Origin: Pinisolibacter aquiterrae | Lineage (GTDB): Bacteria > Pseudomonadota > Alphaproteobacteria > Rhizobiales > Ancalomicrobiaceae | Length of the DNA stretch: 64,000 nt | Direction: 5' to 3' | Assembly: GCF_019160155.1 (NCBI RefSeq) | Contig: NZ_JAFNIH010000018.1 | Coordinates: 124,001-188,000 of the forward strand | Shown here: piece by piece, positions 27,793-36,880 of the stretch | Layout: every line of letters begins with the position of its first letter | Position numbering within the stretch: position 1 is the stretch's first letter | Program-made: the position numbers and the translations under genes | The notes under the pieces: generated by a model | Seen by the model: only the letters and a program-made list of their open reading frames with translations | The model's database searches: none | What the model was told of the DNA's origin: nothing

Positions 27793-29778
27793 TCACTCGG
27801 CCGCGGCCGGCAGGGCGGCGGAGGCGACGCGGCTCGGCTTGGGCGCGCCGATGCGCAGGCGGCGATCGGTGAGCGAGACGGCGCCGCCGATCGCCATCAC
27901 CAGACAGCCGAGCCAGATAAGGAGCACCATCGGCTTCCAATAGATGCGCATGGCGACGCCGCCGCCCTGGCTCTCGCCCATCGCCAGATAGAGCTGGGAG
28001 AAGCCGTCGAAGGTGGCGATCGCGGTCTCGGTGGTGGGCATCTTGCGGGTGCGGTAGTTGCGCTTGGCCGGCTCCAGCACCGCCACCTCGCGGCCCTTCT
28101 CGCGCACCACGAAATGGGCGACGGTGGCGTCGTAGTTGGGACCGACGATCGTCTTCTCCTCGGTCAGCGTCAGGTCGAAGCGCGCGACCTGGACGGTCTC
28201 GCCCGGCTTCATCACCAGGACGTGCTCGACCTTCCAGGCGCCCTCGGCGACCACGCCGAAGATCAGCAGGCCGACGCCGAGATGGCCGAGCATGGCGCCC
28301 CAGGCGGAGCGCGGCAGGCCGACGGCGCGCCGGAAGGCGACCGAGGGCTCGGAGAAGAGCTTGATGCGGAAGGCGATCTCGGCGAGCGCGCCGAGCGACA
28401 GCCACAGCCCGAGGCCGATGCCGAAGGGCGCCAGGATCGGCCCGCCGCGCGTCGCCCACCAGGTCGCGATCGTGCCGAGGATCGCCACGACGAAGACCAC
28501 GGCGAGGCGCTGCGCCACCGCCAGGAGATCGCCGCGCTTCCAGGCGAGGAAGGGGCCGATCGGCATCACCAGGAGGAGCGGCACCATCAGGGGGCCGAAG
28601 GTCATCTCGAAGAAGGGCGCGCCGACCGAGATCTTGCCGCCGGTGGTCGCCTCGAGCAGCAGCGGATAGAGCGTGCCGATGAAGACGGCGGCGCAGGCGG
28701 CGGTCAGGAACAGATTGTTGAAGACCAGCGCGCCCTCGCGGCTGATCGGGGCGAAGAGGCCGCCCTTGGTCAGGGCTCCCGCGCGCGCCGCGAAGAGGGT
28801 GAGCGAGCCGCCGACGAACAGCACGAGAATGCCGAGGATGAAGACGCCGCGGGCCGGGTCGGTGGCGAAGGCATGGACCGAGGTGAGCACGCCCGAGCGG
28901 ACCAGAAAGGTGCCGAGCAGCGACAACGAGAAGGTCAGGATCGCCAGAAGGATGGTCCAGACCTTGAGCGCGTCGCGCTTCTCCATGACGATCGAGGAAT
29001 GCAGCAGCGCGGTGCCGGCGAGCCAGGGCATCAGCGAGGCGTTCTCGACCGGATCCCAGAACCACCAGCCGCCCCAGCCGAGTTCGTAATAGGCCCAGTA
29101 GGAGCCCATGGCGATGCCGAGCGTCAGGAACACCCAGGCGGCGAGCGTCCATGGACGCACCCAGCGCGCCCAGGCGGCGTCGATGCGGCCCTCGATCAGG
29201 GCGGCGACCGCGAAGGAGAAGGCGATCGAAAAGCCTACATAGCCGAGATAGAGCAGCGGCGGGTGGATGGCGAGGCCGGGATCCTGGAGGATCGGGTTGA
29301 GGTCGCGGCCCTCCATCGGCGCGCGCAGGATGCGGGCGAAGGGATTCGAGGTGAGCAGCACGAAGAGATAGAAGGCGACCGCCACCCAGGCCTGGACGCC
29401 GAGCACGGCGGCGAGCAGCGTCTTCGGCAGATTGCGCCCGAACCACGCCACCATCGCGCCGAACAGCGCCAGGATCGACACCCACAGGAGCATCGAGCCC
29501 TCGTGATTCCCCCAGACGCCGGAGATCTTGTAGATCATCGGCTTCTGCGAATGGGAGTTCTCGAAGACGTTGGCGACCGAGAAGTCGGAGGCGACGTGGG
29601 CCCAGGTGAGGGCTGCGAAGGAGATCGCGACGAAGCCGAACTGACCCCAGGCGACGGGGCGCGCCACCGCCATCAGCCGCGCGTCGGCCGCCTTCACGCC
29701 CCAGATCGGCAGCACCGACTGGACGAGAGCGAGCGCCAGCGCCAGAACCAGCGCGTAATGTCCGACTTCGACGATCAT
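27793..29778 (-). CDS. ccmF: Cytochrome c heme lyase subunit CcmF (CycK)
   Basis: A 661-aa polytopic membrane protein, the heme lyase core that moves heme from holo-CcmE to apocytochrome c. The tryptophan-rich WWD segment ([19 protein letters not shown]) is intact and about 14-15 TM helices are visible, with conserved His residues in periplasmic loops. ATG 29778 is chosen because TM1 begins at once ([18 protein letters not shown]) and GGGAGAGACGG precedes it. Confidence 0.96.
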   Translation of the reverse strand: MIVEVGHYALVLALALALVQSVLPIWGVKAADARLMAVARPVAWGQFGFVAISFAALTWAHVASDFSVANVFENSHSQKPMIYKISGVWGNHEGSMLLWVSILALFGAMVAWFGRNLPKTLLAAVLGVQAWVAVAFYLFVLLTSNPFARILRAPMEGRDLNPILQDPGLAIHPPLLYLGYVGFSIAFSFAVAALIEGRIDAAWARWVRPWTLAAWVFLTLGIAMGSYWAYYELGWGGWWFWDPVENASLMPWLAGTALLHSSIVMEKRDALKVWTILLAILTFSLSLLGTFLVRSGVLTSVHAFATDPARGVFILGILVLFVGGSLTLFAARAGALTKGGLFAPISREGALVFNNLFLTAACAAVFIGTLYPLLLEATTGGKISVGAPFFEMTFGPLMVPLLLVMPIGPFLAWKRGDLLAVAQRLAVVFVVAILGTIATWWATRGGPILAPFGIGLGLWLSLGALAEIAFRIKLFSEPSVAFRRAVGLPRSAWGAMLGHLGVGLLIFGVVAEGAWKVEHVLVMKPGETVQVARFDLTLTEEKTIVGPNYDATVAHFVVREKGREVAVLEPAKRNYRTRKMPTTETAIATFDGFSQLYLAMGESQGGGVAMRIYWKPMVLLIWLGCLVMAIGGAVSLTDRRLRIGAPKPSRVASAALPAAAE

Positions 29779-29840
29779 TCCGTCTCTCCCATCGACCCCG
29801 GCCGGGAAGGGCCCCTCGCCCCCTCGGCCGGACGGTCGCC

Positions 29841-30299
29841 TCAGTTGGTCTTCGGCGTGGCCTTGGCAGCCTCTTCCTGCCAATGGCCGCTCTGCTTGAG
29901 CGCGTCGGCGACTTCCTTGGGCATGTATTTCTCGTCGTGCTTGGCGAGCACGCTGTCGGCGACGAAGACGCCGTCGGTGCCGACCTTGCCCTCGGCGACG
30001 GTGCCCTGCCCTTCCCGGAAGAGATCGGGCAGGATGCCGGTGTAGGTCACCGCGACCGCATTGGCGCCGTCGGTGACGCGGAAGTGGACGGTGGCGTTCT
30101 CGCGCTTCACCGAGCCTTCCTCGACCAGTCCGCCGAGCCGCAGGCGCATGCCCGGCTTCACCGTACCCTGAGCGAGATCCGAGGGCGAGGTGAAGAAGGT
30201 GATCTTGTCGTCGAGCGCGAAGAGCACCAGCGCGACGGCGGTGGCGAGCACCAGGCCGGCCAGACCGATCAGCGTCAGTCGCTTCTGTTTACGGGTCAT
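29841..30299 (-). CDS. ccmE: Heme chaperone CcmE (CycJ)
   Basis: A 152-aa periplasmic heme chaperone with a single N-terminal anchor helix (about 8-28) and an OB-fold. The heme-binding His121 is in [10 protein letters not shown], the classic H(D/N)xxY site. It takes heme from CcmC and delivers it to CcmF/H. ATG 30299 puts the basic stretch MTRKQKR directly before the TM helix. Confidence 0.95.
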   Translation of the reverse strand: MTRKQKRLTLIGLAGLVLATAVALVLFALDDKITFFTSPSDLAQGTVKPGMRLRLGGLVEEGSVKRENATVHFRVTDGANAVAVTYTGILPDLFREGQGTVAEGKVGTDGVFVADSVLAKHDEKYMPKEVADALKQSGHWQEEAAKATPKTN

Positions 30300-30330
30300 C
30301 CTCGGTCTCTCCTCACGATGTCCGACGATC

Positions 30331-31473
30331 TCATTTCTGCGCGGCGAGCGCATCGAGACGCGCGGTCGCGGCGGGGTCGGCGGCGAGCGCCGTCCGTGCC
30401 CGGGCGATCGCGTCGTCGGCCTCCGCCGTCCGGCCCATCACGCGATAGGCGCGGACCAGACGCTCCCATTCCTCGATGGTGCCGCCGGAGCTCTTCAGGC
30501 GCTCGTCGAGACGGGCGACCATGTCGCCGATCATCTTGGAGCGGTCGGCGGCCGACATCTGGCCGGCGGCCTGCACTTCCGCGGCGGTCGGACCCGGCGG
30601 GGTCGCGGCCTCGGGCGTGGCGAGCGGGGTGACGGCCTTGCCGGCGGCGACCGCCTCGGCCTTGGCCAGTTCCTCGCGGGCGACGCCCATCCACGGATCG
30701 GCGTCGGTGCCGGAGGCGACCAGCGCCTTCCAGGCGGCGACCGCCTCGTCCTTCTTGCCTTCCTGCGACAGGGCGGCGGCGAGATACATGCGCGGCAGGA
30801 CCGCCTTCGGCTCGGCGGCGAGCGCGCCGCGGAAGGCGGCCTGAGCCTCCGGGCCGATGGCGCCGTCGCCGGCCGCCACCAACGCCTCGCCGAGGCCGAT
30901 GTTGCGGCGCTCGGACGGGCCGGCGATGCGGATCGCCGTGGTCCACGCCTTGGCGGCGTCGTCCATACGGCCGAGCCTCATGTAGACCGGCGCGACCACC
31001 TCCCAGCCCCGGGCGTCCTCGGGATTGGCGGCGAGATGCGCCTCGACACGGGCGACCAGCGCCTCGATCGACTGGCCCTCGGCGCCGGCGAGACGCCGGG
31101 CGAGCGGGGCGTCGGGCAGATCGGGACGGCCGATCATCAGATAACCGCCGACCGAGAACACGGGGATCACCACCACCGCGAGGACGGCGACGACACGGGC
31201 GAGACGGTTCGAGCCGGCGGCGGCCTCGCCCGGCTCGCCACGGCGCGCGGCGCGCAGCAGGCGGCGGGAGATCTCGGCGCGCGCGGCTTCCGCCTCGGCC
31301 TCGGGCACCAGCCCGGCCTCGCGATCGCGATCGAGTTCGGAGAGTTGATCCCGGTAGACGGCGAGATCGCCGTCCTCGGTCGCGGCGGCACCGCGGCGGC
31401 CGCGCACCAGCGGGGCGAGAACGATCACGACGGCGACGGCGGTCAAGCCGGCGAACAGGGCCCAGATGAACAT
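30331..31473 (-). CDS. ccmI: Cytochrome c maturation protein CcmI (CycH)
   Basis: A 380-aa bitopic protein with two TM helices (about 2-22 and 104-124), a cytoplasmic leucine-zipper-like loop between them and a periplasmic TPR region that holds apocytochrome c for the heme lyase. It is the first gene of ccmIEFH. The start at 31473 (MFIWALFAG) matches the family, although the Shine-Dalgarno is weak. An FNR-type box lies about 150 bases upstream. Confidence 0.92.
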   Translation of the reverse strand: MFIWALFAGLTAVAVVIVLAPLVRGRRGAAATEDGDLAVYRDQLSELDRDREAGLVPEAEAEAARAEISRRLLRAARRGEPGEAAAGSNRLARVVAVLAVVVIPVFSVGGYLMIGRPDLPDAPLARRLAGAEGQSIEALVARVEAHLAANPEDARGWEVVAPVYMRLGRMDDAAKAWTTAIRIAGPSERRNIGLGEALVAAGDGAIGPEAQAAFRGALAAEPKAVLPRMYLAAALSQEGKKDEAVAAWKALVASGTDADPWMGVAREELAKAEAVAAGKAVTPLATPEAATPPGPTAAEVQAAGQMSAADRSKMIGDMVARLDERLKSSGGTIEEWERLVRAYRVMGRTAEADDAIARARTALAADPAATARLDALAAQK

Positions 31474-31596
31474 CACGCCGACAACCGCTCCTCGTTCCGC
31501 TCGTTCGTCCCGCCGGCCGAACCATGGGCGGCGAAGGGTCGCTCGAGGGTCAGATACCCTCGGTGGCCGACGACGGCAATGGGACAAGGATCTATC

Positions 31597-31608
31597 GTGG
31601 TCGACCAC
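31597..31608. promoter_or_regulatory. Perfect 12-bp palindrome before ccmI
   Basis: GTGGTCGACCAC is fully self-complementary and lies 9 bases from the FNR-type box, between it and ccmI. If the FNR box is at -41.5, this overlaps the -35 to -10 spacer, so it could be a repressor site or chance. Confidence 0.3.
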
Positions 31609-31616
31609 ACGAGATG

Positions 31617-31630
31617 TTGACCACGGTCAA
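31617..31630. promoter_or_regulatory. FNR/FixK-type box TTGACCACGGTCAA upstream of ccmIEFH
   Basis: A perfect TTGAC-N4-GTCAA dyad in the 175-base gap before ccmI. Cytochrome c maturation genes are known FNR/FixK-type targets in related bacteria. A TAGATC hexamer on the minus strand (31589-31594) is correctly spaced to be the -10 element for class II activation. Confidence 0.6.
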
Positions 31631-31648
31631 GATGCGGATTTCGACGGA

Positions 31649-33052
31649 TCAACCGGCGGCGCGGGCGGGCTTGGCGACGCCCAGATCGCGGCTCTTGCGC
31701 AGCACCGCCGCGTAGTCCTCGCCGAACACCAGGGCGCTCAGACGGATCGCGCCGTCGACCGCCTCGACCAGCACCGAACGATCGTGGACGGCAGGCGTCT
31801 TCAGTTCGTTCATGAGCCGATTGACGATCAATTCCAGGGTGTTCTCGACCTGCTTGCGGGCGCGGACGGCGAGTTCGTTGACGGCGAGACTGTCGACCGC
31901 GAGGCGCGCCTCGAGGGTCACGCGGACGGCGAATTCGGCATCGGCGAAGCCCGCCTCGTCGAAGCGCCCCGACCAGCCGTCGTGGCTCTCGATGCGCAGG
32001 CAACGGCGCACCAGACCGGGCGCCGCCTCGAGTTGTTTGGACACGGTCTGCGACATCGCACCGCGCGCCGCGCCGAGGCGACGGAACCAGGACGAGACGC
32101 TCTCGACCGGCAGGGTCAGCTCGAAATTGCGGGTCAGCTCGTGATAGGCGCGCAGATCGGCGAGGAACCCCTCGCGCGAGGCGGCGTCGTTGCCGCGCGC
32201 GGCGGCCTGGGCGGCATGCAGCTCGATTCGGGCGATGACCGCGTCGACCAGGGGCGCGTAGCGGCTGGTGGCGATCAGGCGGGGATCGGAGGTGGCGGCC
32301 AGCCGGCAGGCGAGATGGGCGAGGACGGCCGGATTGGCGGCGCGGGTCGAGACCGCGACCGCGATCCAGTCGGCGCCGAGCAGTCCCTGATCGAGCGAGG
32401 TGCGCACCACTTCGGTCAGCCGCGAGGGTTCAGCCACGTCGAAGGCGGTGATGTTGTGCGGCAACTGGCCGAGGAGATTGGCGAAGGCGGCTTCGTTCTG
32501 GAGGACGTAGGCGATGTCCGACATGGCCCGGAAGGCCGGTTCACCGCCGAGATGGCCGGCGAGCTTCTGGCGCGCCTTGGGATCGGCGCCGACCTCGCGC
32601 AGCAGCTCGACCATGACCGCGGCGACCTCGCGACGCAGCTTGCGGGCGATCGGGGCGGCGTCGGCGGTGGCGTCGAGCGGATCGGCGGCGAGCGCGCGCT
32701 CCCAGGCGGCGCTGGCGAGATCGCGGCGGATCCAGTTCCAGATGTCGGAGAGGCGCCGGCGCGGGATGCGGCCGAGCGCGGGGGCGGCGGGCGTCTCGTC
32801 GACGAAGAAGGGTTCGACCGGGGCGAAGAAGGCGCGTTCCAGCCGGCTCGACCAGGGCTCGGCACCGGCCGCCACGTGGCGTTCGGCCTCCTCTGCCAGT
32901 TCGAGGCCCTCGACCGCCTTGAGGATGATCTCGCTCGGGAGGTCGGCATGGCCGGCGGCCCGCAACGAACGGACCAGCATCGCCCTCGCCGCCGGCGAGA
33001 GCGATTCCATGTAGGTGCGAACCTTGGACGTGAGGAGCCCCGGTTCGGGCAT
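31649..33052 (-). CDS. Conserved alphaproteobacterial helical protein, function unknown
   Basis: A 467-aa soluble protein without signal peptide or TM segments, predicted largely alpha-helical with many Ala, Leu, Arg and Glu. I do not recognise a family with certainty; the repeated short helices recall the HEAT-like style of DUF2336 proteins, but key patterns are not clear. ATG 33052 is chosen because longer forms start in Arg/Ser-rich non-conserved sequence. It lies between the surface lipoprotein and the ccm operon. An A/T-rich patch (33206-33222) upstream may hold its promoter. Confidence 0.7.
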   Translation of the reverse strand: MPEPGLLTSKVRTYMESLSPAARAMLVRSLRAAGHADLPSEIILKAVEGLELAEEAERHVAAGAEPWSSRLERAFFAPVEPFFVDETPAAPALGRIPRRRLSDIWNWIRRDLASAAWERALAADPLDATADAAPIARKLRREVAAVMVELLREVGADPKARQKLAGHLGGEPAFRAMSDIAYVLQNEAAFANLLGQLPHNITAFDVAEPSRLTEVVRTSLDQGLLGADWIAVAVSTRAANPAVLAHLACRLAATSDPRLIATSRYAPLVDAVIARIELHAAQAAARGNDAASREGFLADLRAYHELTRNFELTLPVESVSSWFRRLGAARGAMSQTVSKQLEAAPGLVRRCLRIESHDGWSGRFDEAGFADAEFAVRVTLEARLAVDSLAVNELAVRARKQVENTLELIVNRLMNELKTPAVHDRSVLVEAVDGAIRLSALVFGEDYAAVLRKSRDLGVAKPARAAG

Positions 33053-33244
33053 CGCGCGCTCTCCGTCGGTCTTTCGGGGCCGCTCGTCGCCTCGGCGCGA
33101 GCAGCCTCCTCCCAATGTCGTCGAACCGCTCCGGCGGATTGCGAGACGCTCGACGAACGAGGATCCGAAAACGCGCACGAGGATCGGCGCTCGAAGGATC
33201 GGCCTTATTTTTTAAGAATTGATGAGTGGCGCGGGGGCATCGTC

Positions 33245-33718
33245 TCAGGAAATCGGATGCCAGCTGCCGTCGGGCTGGCGGCAGGCCGTCGACCGCCGGG
33301 TCTCCTTGCGTCCGTCGATGGTGACGACGTCGACGAAGTCGCGGCAGGTGTACTGATTGACCGCGTAGGCAGGCCCCGGGGTGACCTGACCGCGATGCGA
33401 GGTCGCGGCGTTGTGCCATTCGCGGGTGACGCCGGCGGCGCCCGATTCGAGGGCGATGTAGTCGGCCTCGGCGGCGAGACGGCGATCGGTGTCGTCGAGC
33501 TGGCGCGCGATGTCGCCGGCGACCCAGCCGGCGTGGAGCGCCATGGCGCCGGCGGAGACCGTCTCGGTGCCGGCCGGGCGGCTCTTGGGGGGCGAACCGA
33601 TGAGACCTCCGGTCAGTTTCGTGGTCATCCCGTCGAGGTTCGATCCCGACGAGGTCTCCACGCATCCGCCGAGCAGGGCGCAGAGGATGCCGACCGCGCC
33701 GATCATGCCGATGTTCAT
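33245..33718 (-). CDS. Surface-antigen-like lipoprotein
   Basis: A 157-aa lipoprotein: signal peptide with lipobox LLGGC (Cys19) and a C-terminal domain YTCRDFVDVVTIDG...TACRQPDGSWHPI. That domain resembles the C-terminal domain of the 17-kDa surface antigen / RT0821-Lpp0805 family. The Gly-zipper usual in the longer members is not obvious. It is probably in the outer membrane; function unknown. It stands alone downstream of the FeuQ-like kinase. Confidence 0.75.
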   Translation of the reverse strand: MNIGMIGAVGILCALLGGCVETSSGSNLDGMTTKLTGGLIGSPPKSRPAGTETVSAGAMALHAGWVAGDIARQLDDTDRRLAAEADYIALESGAAGVTREWHNAATSHRGQVTPGPAYAVNQYTCRDFVDVVTIDGRKETRRSTACRQPDGSWHPIS

Positions 33719-33836
33719 CGCCGCCTTCCGTGTTCGTCCGTGTCCGCCGAGCCCGTTCCGGGGGACGTCGCTTCGCCGATCCGGCCCTCTTTGTCCATGG
33801 CATCATGGCCGAAATGGGTCGCGCGAACACGCGAAA

Positions 33837-35210
33837 TCACAGTGCCGGCAGATGCAGCCGGCAACAGAGGCCGCCGAGCGAGGAGGCGTCCAGTTCGAAG
33901 GCGCCGCCGTAGAGACGGGCGGTCTCGTCGACGATCGACAGGCCGAGGCCCGAGCCGGGAACGGTCTCGTCGAGGCGGCGGCCGCGCTTCAGCGCCTCGG
34001 GGCGCGAATCCGGGTCGAGACCCGGCCCGTCGTCCTCGACGGTGAGGATCAGACGGTGCGGCGCGCCGTCGGCGCCGGTCTCCGGCTCCGCCGTCACCAC
34101 CACCCGGCTCGCGCACCATTTGCAGGCGTTGTCGACGAGATTGCCGAGGGCCTCCTCCAGGTCCTCCCGTTCGCCGCGGAAGCGCAGGCCCGGGGCGATC
34201 CGCGTCTCGATCGCGACGCCCTTGTCGGCGTGGATGCGGCGCATCGCCCGGACGAGGCGCTCGATCACCGGATCGAGGTCGGTGACCACGCCGATGACGC
34301 GGCGTTGGGCGGCGATCCGGGCACGGTCGAGATGGTGCTGGACGTGCTCGCGCATCAGGTCGGTCTGCTCGATCACGTGGCGGGCGAGCGACTGATCGGA
34401 ACTGCGCGCCTCGTTGACGAGCACGGAGAGCGGCGTCTTCAACGCGTGGGCGAGATTGCCGACATGGGTGCGCGCGCGCTCCATCGCCTCGCGATTCGTC
34501 TCGATGAGCGCATCGAGTTCGTGGGCGAGCGGGGCGATCTCGGTCGGCATGTCGTCGTCGAAGCGGTCGGCGTCGCCGGAGCGGATACGCGCCAGCGCCC
34601 GGCGCATTCTCTCGAGCGGCGCCAGGGCGAGACGCACCTGGAACAGCGCCGACGCGACCGAGCCGAGACCGACCAGGGCCAGAACCGCGATCGCGCGCCA
34701 GCGGAAGCCGGCGACGTCGGCCTCGAGTTCGCCGGTGTTGCCGGCGACCGCGAGGCGGAATTCGGAGGCGCCGTCGAAGTCGACGGTGCGTTCGAGCACG
34801 CGCAGCCGCTTCTGGTCGGGACCCGCCACATAGGCGGAGGCGACCCGTCCGCGCGACACCGGGACGCCCTCGTCGCTGGGCAGACGCAGGATCTCGCCGA
34901 TCAGCGAGGGCGAGGCGACGACGACGCGTTCGTCGCCGACCCGGCGCACCACCCAATACCAGCCCGACAGCGGCAGCTCGAACCGCGCCTCGCCGAGATC
35001 GTCGGGGACGCGGAAACTGCCGCCGGCGTCGGCCTGCGCGGCGAGCGCGCCGACCAGGGTCTTCATGTGGACGGTGAGGCGGTCGTCGAAGGAGCGTTCG
35101 ACGAAGTCGCGATAGACGGCGATGAGGACGAAACCCGCGACCACCAGGGACAGCGTGCTCCACAGCGCCGCCAGCAGGAAGAAGCGACGTGCGAGCGACT
35201 GGCCGGTCAT
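33837..35210 (-). CDS. feuQ: FeuQ/PhoQ-like sensor histidine kinase
   Basis: A 457-aa kinase with TM1 near 12-32, a periplasmic sensor of about 120 aa, TM2 near 170-190, HAMP, a HisKA region (NLAHALKTPLSVL, His near 253) and HATPase (NLVDNACKW, EDDGPGLDP, GSGLGLSIV). The ATG overlaps the regulator stop (ATGA). In rhizobia the FeuPQ pair controls osmoadaptation and cyclic glucan export. The symbol is assigned from the regulator and synteny, so it is tentative. Confidence 0.85.
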   Translation of the reverse strand: MTGQSLARRFFLLAALWSTLSLVVAGFVLIAVYRDFVERSFDDRLTVHMKTLVGALAAQADAGGSFRVPDDLGEARFELPLSGWYWVVRRVGDERVVVASPSLIGEILRLPSDEGVPVSRGRVASAYVAGPDQKRLRVLERTVDFDGASEFRLAVAGNTGELEADVAGFRWRAIAVLALVGLGSVASALFQVRLALAPLERMRRALARIRSGDADRFDDDMPTEIAPLAHELDALIETNREAMERARTHVGNLAHALKTPLSVLVNEARSSDQSLARHVIEQTDLMREHVQHHLDRARIAAQRRVIGVVTDLDPVIERLVRAMRRIHADKGVAIETRIAPGLRFRGEREDLEEALGNLVDNACKWCASRVVVTAEPETGADGAPHRLILTVEDDGPGLDPDSRPEALKRGRRLDETVPGSGLGLSIVDETARLYGGAFELDASSLGGLCCRLHLPAL

Positions 35211-35872
35211 GTCCCGTCGGTGCTCACGGTGTAGCCGAGCCCGCGCACGGTTTCGATGACCCGATCGCCGAGCTTCTTGCGCAGGCGCCCGACGAAGACC
35301 TCGATCGTATTGGAATCCCGATCGAAATCCTGATCGTAGAGGTGCTCGACGAGTTCGGTTCGCGACACCACCCGGCCCTGATGCAGCATCAGATAGGCGA
35401 GCAGGCGATATTCGTGGGAGGTCAGTTTGACCGGCGCGCCGGCGATGGTGACGCGCCCGGAGCGGGTGTCGAGGACGACGTCGCCGACCGTCATCTCGTT
35501 GCTGGCGCGACCGGCGGCGCGGCGCACCAGGGCCCGGACGCGCGCCAGGATCTCCTCCATGTGGAAGGGCTTGGCGACATAGTCATCGGCGCCCGCGTCG
35601 ATCCCCGCGACCTTGTCGGACCAGCGATCGCGCGCGGTGAGCAGCAGCACCGGCATCTTGCGGCCGGCGCGGCGCCATCTCTCGAGCACGGTGATGCCGT
35701 CCATCTCGGGCAGGCCGATGTCGAGGACGACGACGTCATAGGGTTCGGTGTCGCCGAGAAAATGTCCCTCGGTTCCGTCGAAGGCGGTGTCGACGGCGTA
35801 TTCGGCCTCACGGAAGGCCTCGGCGAGTTGTCGATTGAGATTGATGTCGTCTTCCACGATCAGCAGTCGCAC
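35207..35872 (-). CDS. feuP: FeuP-like OmpR-family response regulator
   Basis: A 221-aa regulator from GTG 35872 (GAGAGGGAC upstream). The receiver has VVVLDIGLPEMDG (Asp near 51) and the stretch LLTARDRWSDKVAGIDAGAD, strongly reminiscent of FeuP/PhoP proteins of rhizobia and brucellae. The winged helix follows (SHEYRLLAYLMLHQGRVVSR). It forms a coupled operon with the kinase and lies behind a small PepSY-like gene, as in relatives. Confidence 0.88.
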   Translation of the reverse strand: MRLLIVEDDINLNRQLAEAFREAEYAVDTAFDGTEGHFLGDTEPYDVVVLDIGLPEMDGITVLERWRRAGRKMPVLLLTARDRWSDKVAGIDAGADDYVAKPFHMEEILARVRALVRRAAGRASNEMTVGDVVLDTRSGRVTIAGAPVKLTSHEYRLLAYLMLHQGRVVSRTELVEHLYDQDFDRDSNTIEVFVGRLRKKLGDRVIETVRGLGYTVSTDGT

Positions 35873-35909
35873 GTCCGATGTCCCTCTCGCGGTTCGGCCC
35901 GGTCGTTCG

Positions 35910-36215
35910 TCAGCGCCCATCGTACACCACGCGACCGTCGCGCGCATCGAGCAGGATCCGCCGGACGCTGCCGCGCGAATCGAGCAGCGTCACCCGATAG
36001 ACCAGAATTCCGTCGTCGCCGCCGCAGAGTTCGGCGCGGACGATCTCGCCTTCGAACCGGCGCGCGATTTCGGCGAGGCGCACCGCCCGCCCCTCGCGCA
36101 GGGCGCGATCGACGGCGGCCGGGGCGAGGCAGGCGTGATCCGTGACCCCGAGCTCTCCGGCGCCGGCGCCGGACAGGGTCGTGAGGAGGAGGAGCGCCGC
36201 GAGACGGATGGACAT
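35910..36215 (-). CDS. Small secreted PepSY-like protein
   Basis: A 101-aa protein with a signal peptide (MSIRLAALLLLTTLSGAGAG) and a compact domain ending YRVTLLDSRGSVRRILLDARDG, the beta-hairpin pattern of PepSY-like domains. Two Cys (near 31 and 67) may form a disulfide. It precedes the FeuPQ-like pair by 37 bases and may modulate the kinase sensor in the periplasm; that is inference from position. Confidence 0.75.
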   Translation of the reverse strand: MSIRLAALLLLTTLSGAGAGELGVTDHACLAPAAVDRALREGRAVRLAEIARRFEGEIVRAELCGGDDGILVYRVTLLDSRGSVRRILLDARDGRVVYDGR

Positions 36216-36286
36216 GGAGCCATTGTCGACGCGGCGCTCTGAACCCATCATGAACGGGCGGGGCCCGAACGGGTCGGCCCGCGCCC

Positions 36287-36475
36287 TCAGCCGCCGGAGC
36301 GCGGCGCGCCGACCGGGCCGTCGGTGAAGAACCGCAGCACGGTGTTCGACAGGCCGAGGCCGCCGACGATCAGACCGGCGGTCTGGGGATCGGCGATGCT
36401 CAGCCAGTCGGTCGACATCAGGACGCCGACGACGGCGGCGGCCAGATTGAGCGCGATGGTGCGAAAGCCCTTCAT
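36287..36475 (-). CDS. Small holin-like membrane protein
   Basis: A 62-aa protein with two hydrophobic helices (about 6-22 and 32-49) and a short polar tail, like small holin-type or pinholin-like proteins at the ends of phage and GTA clusters. It is the last gene of the GTA-linked block. The leader CGAAAGGACAGTCCC-ATG is almost identical to that of the gene starting at 38575. No endolysin is adjacent, so lysis function is only inferred. Confidence 0.6.
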   Translation of the reverse strand: MKGFRTIALNLAAAVVGVLMSTDWLSIADPQTAGLIVGGLGLSNTVLRFFTDGPVGAPRSGG

Positions 36476-36522
36476 GGGACTGTCCTTTCGATGAGCGGTG
36501 GGGGTCTCCGCGGAAGGCGGGG

Positions 36523-36876
36523 TCAGGTGGCGAAGACCCGGCTGGGGGTCTGCGGTTCGATCCGCGCGGTGTCGAAGTCGGGCGGGGTGCCGTCCGACCA
36601 CAGGAGATCGACGTGGAAGCCGGGGACGACTTCCATCACCGCCTCCTCGATCGGGCCGAGGTCGGGGTCCTCGACGGTGGTCGTCCCGATCTGGCGGCGA
36701 TGGACGCCGTCGCCGCCGACCAGAGCGAGATCGACGCGGATGCCGTCGGGCCGGGCGGTCGGGGCGAATTGCGTCTCGCCGGTCTCGGGATCGTCGAGGG
36801 TGAGGCCGAAGGGCGCGAGGGCGGCGAGGGCCTCGGCCTCGTCCTCGAAGCGGAGATAGATCGTGGTGGCGGTCAT
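36523..36876 (-). CDS. GTA-linked hypothetical protein
   Basis: A 117-aa acidic protein without signal or TM segment. I do not recognise the family. It begins 4 bases past the stop of the 444-aa structural-type gene, with GGAGCGTGACCCC before ATG, so it belongs to the same operon. A virion-associated or chaperone role is a guess from position. Confidence 0.65.
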   Translation of the reverse strand: MTATTIYLRFEDEAEALAALAPFGLTLDDPETGETQFAPTARPDGIRVDLALVGGDGVHRRQIGTTTVEDPDLGPIEEAVMEVVPGFHVDLLWSDGTPPDFDTARIEPQTPSRVFAT

Positions 36877-36880
36877 GGGG

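Noticed and set aside
31814-31824. TTGA-N3-TCAA resembling an FNR box
   Set aside because: Wrong spacing (three bases, not six) and inside a coding region.
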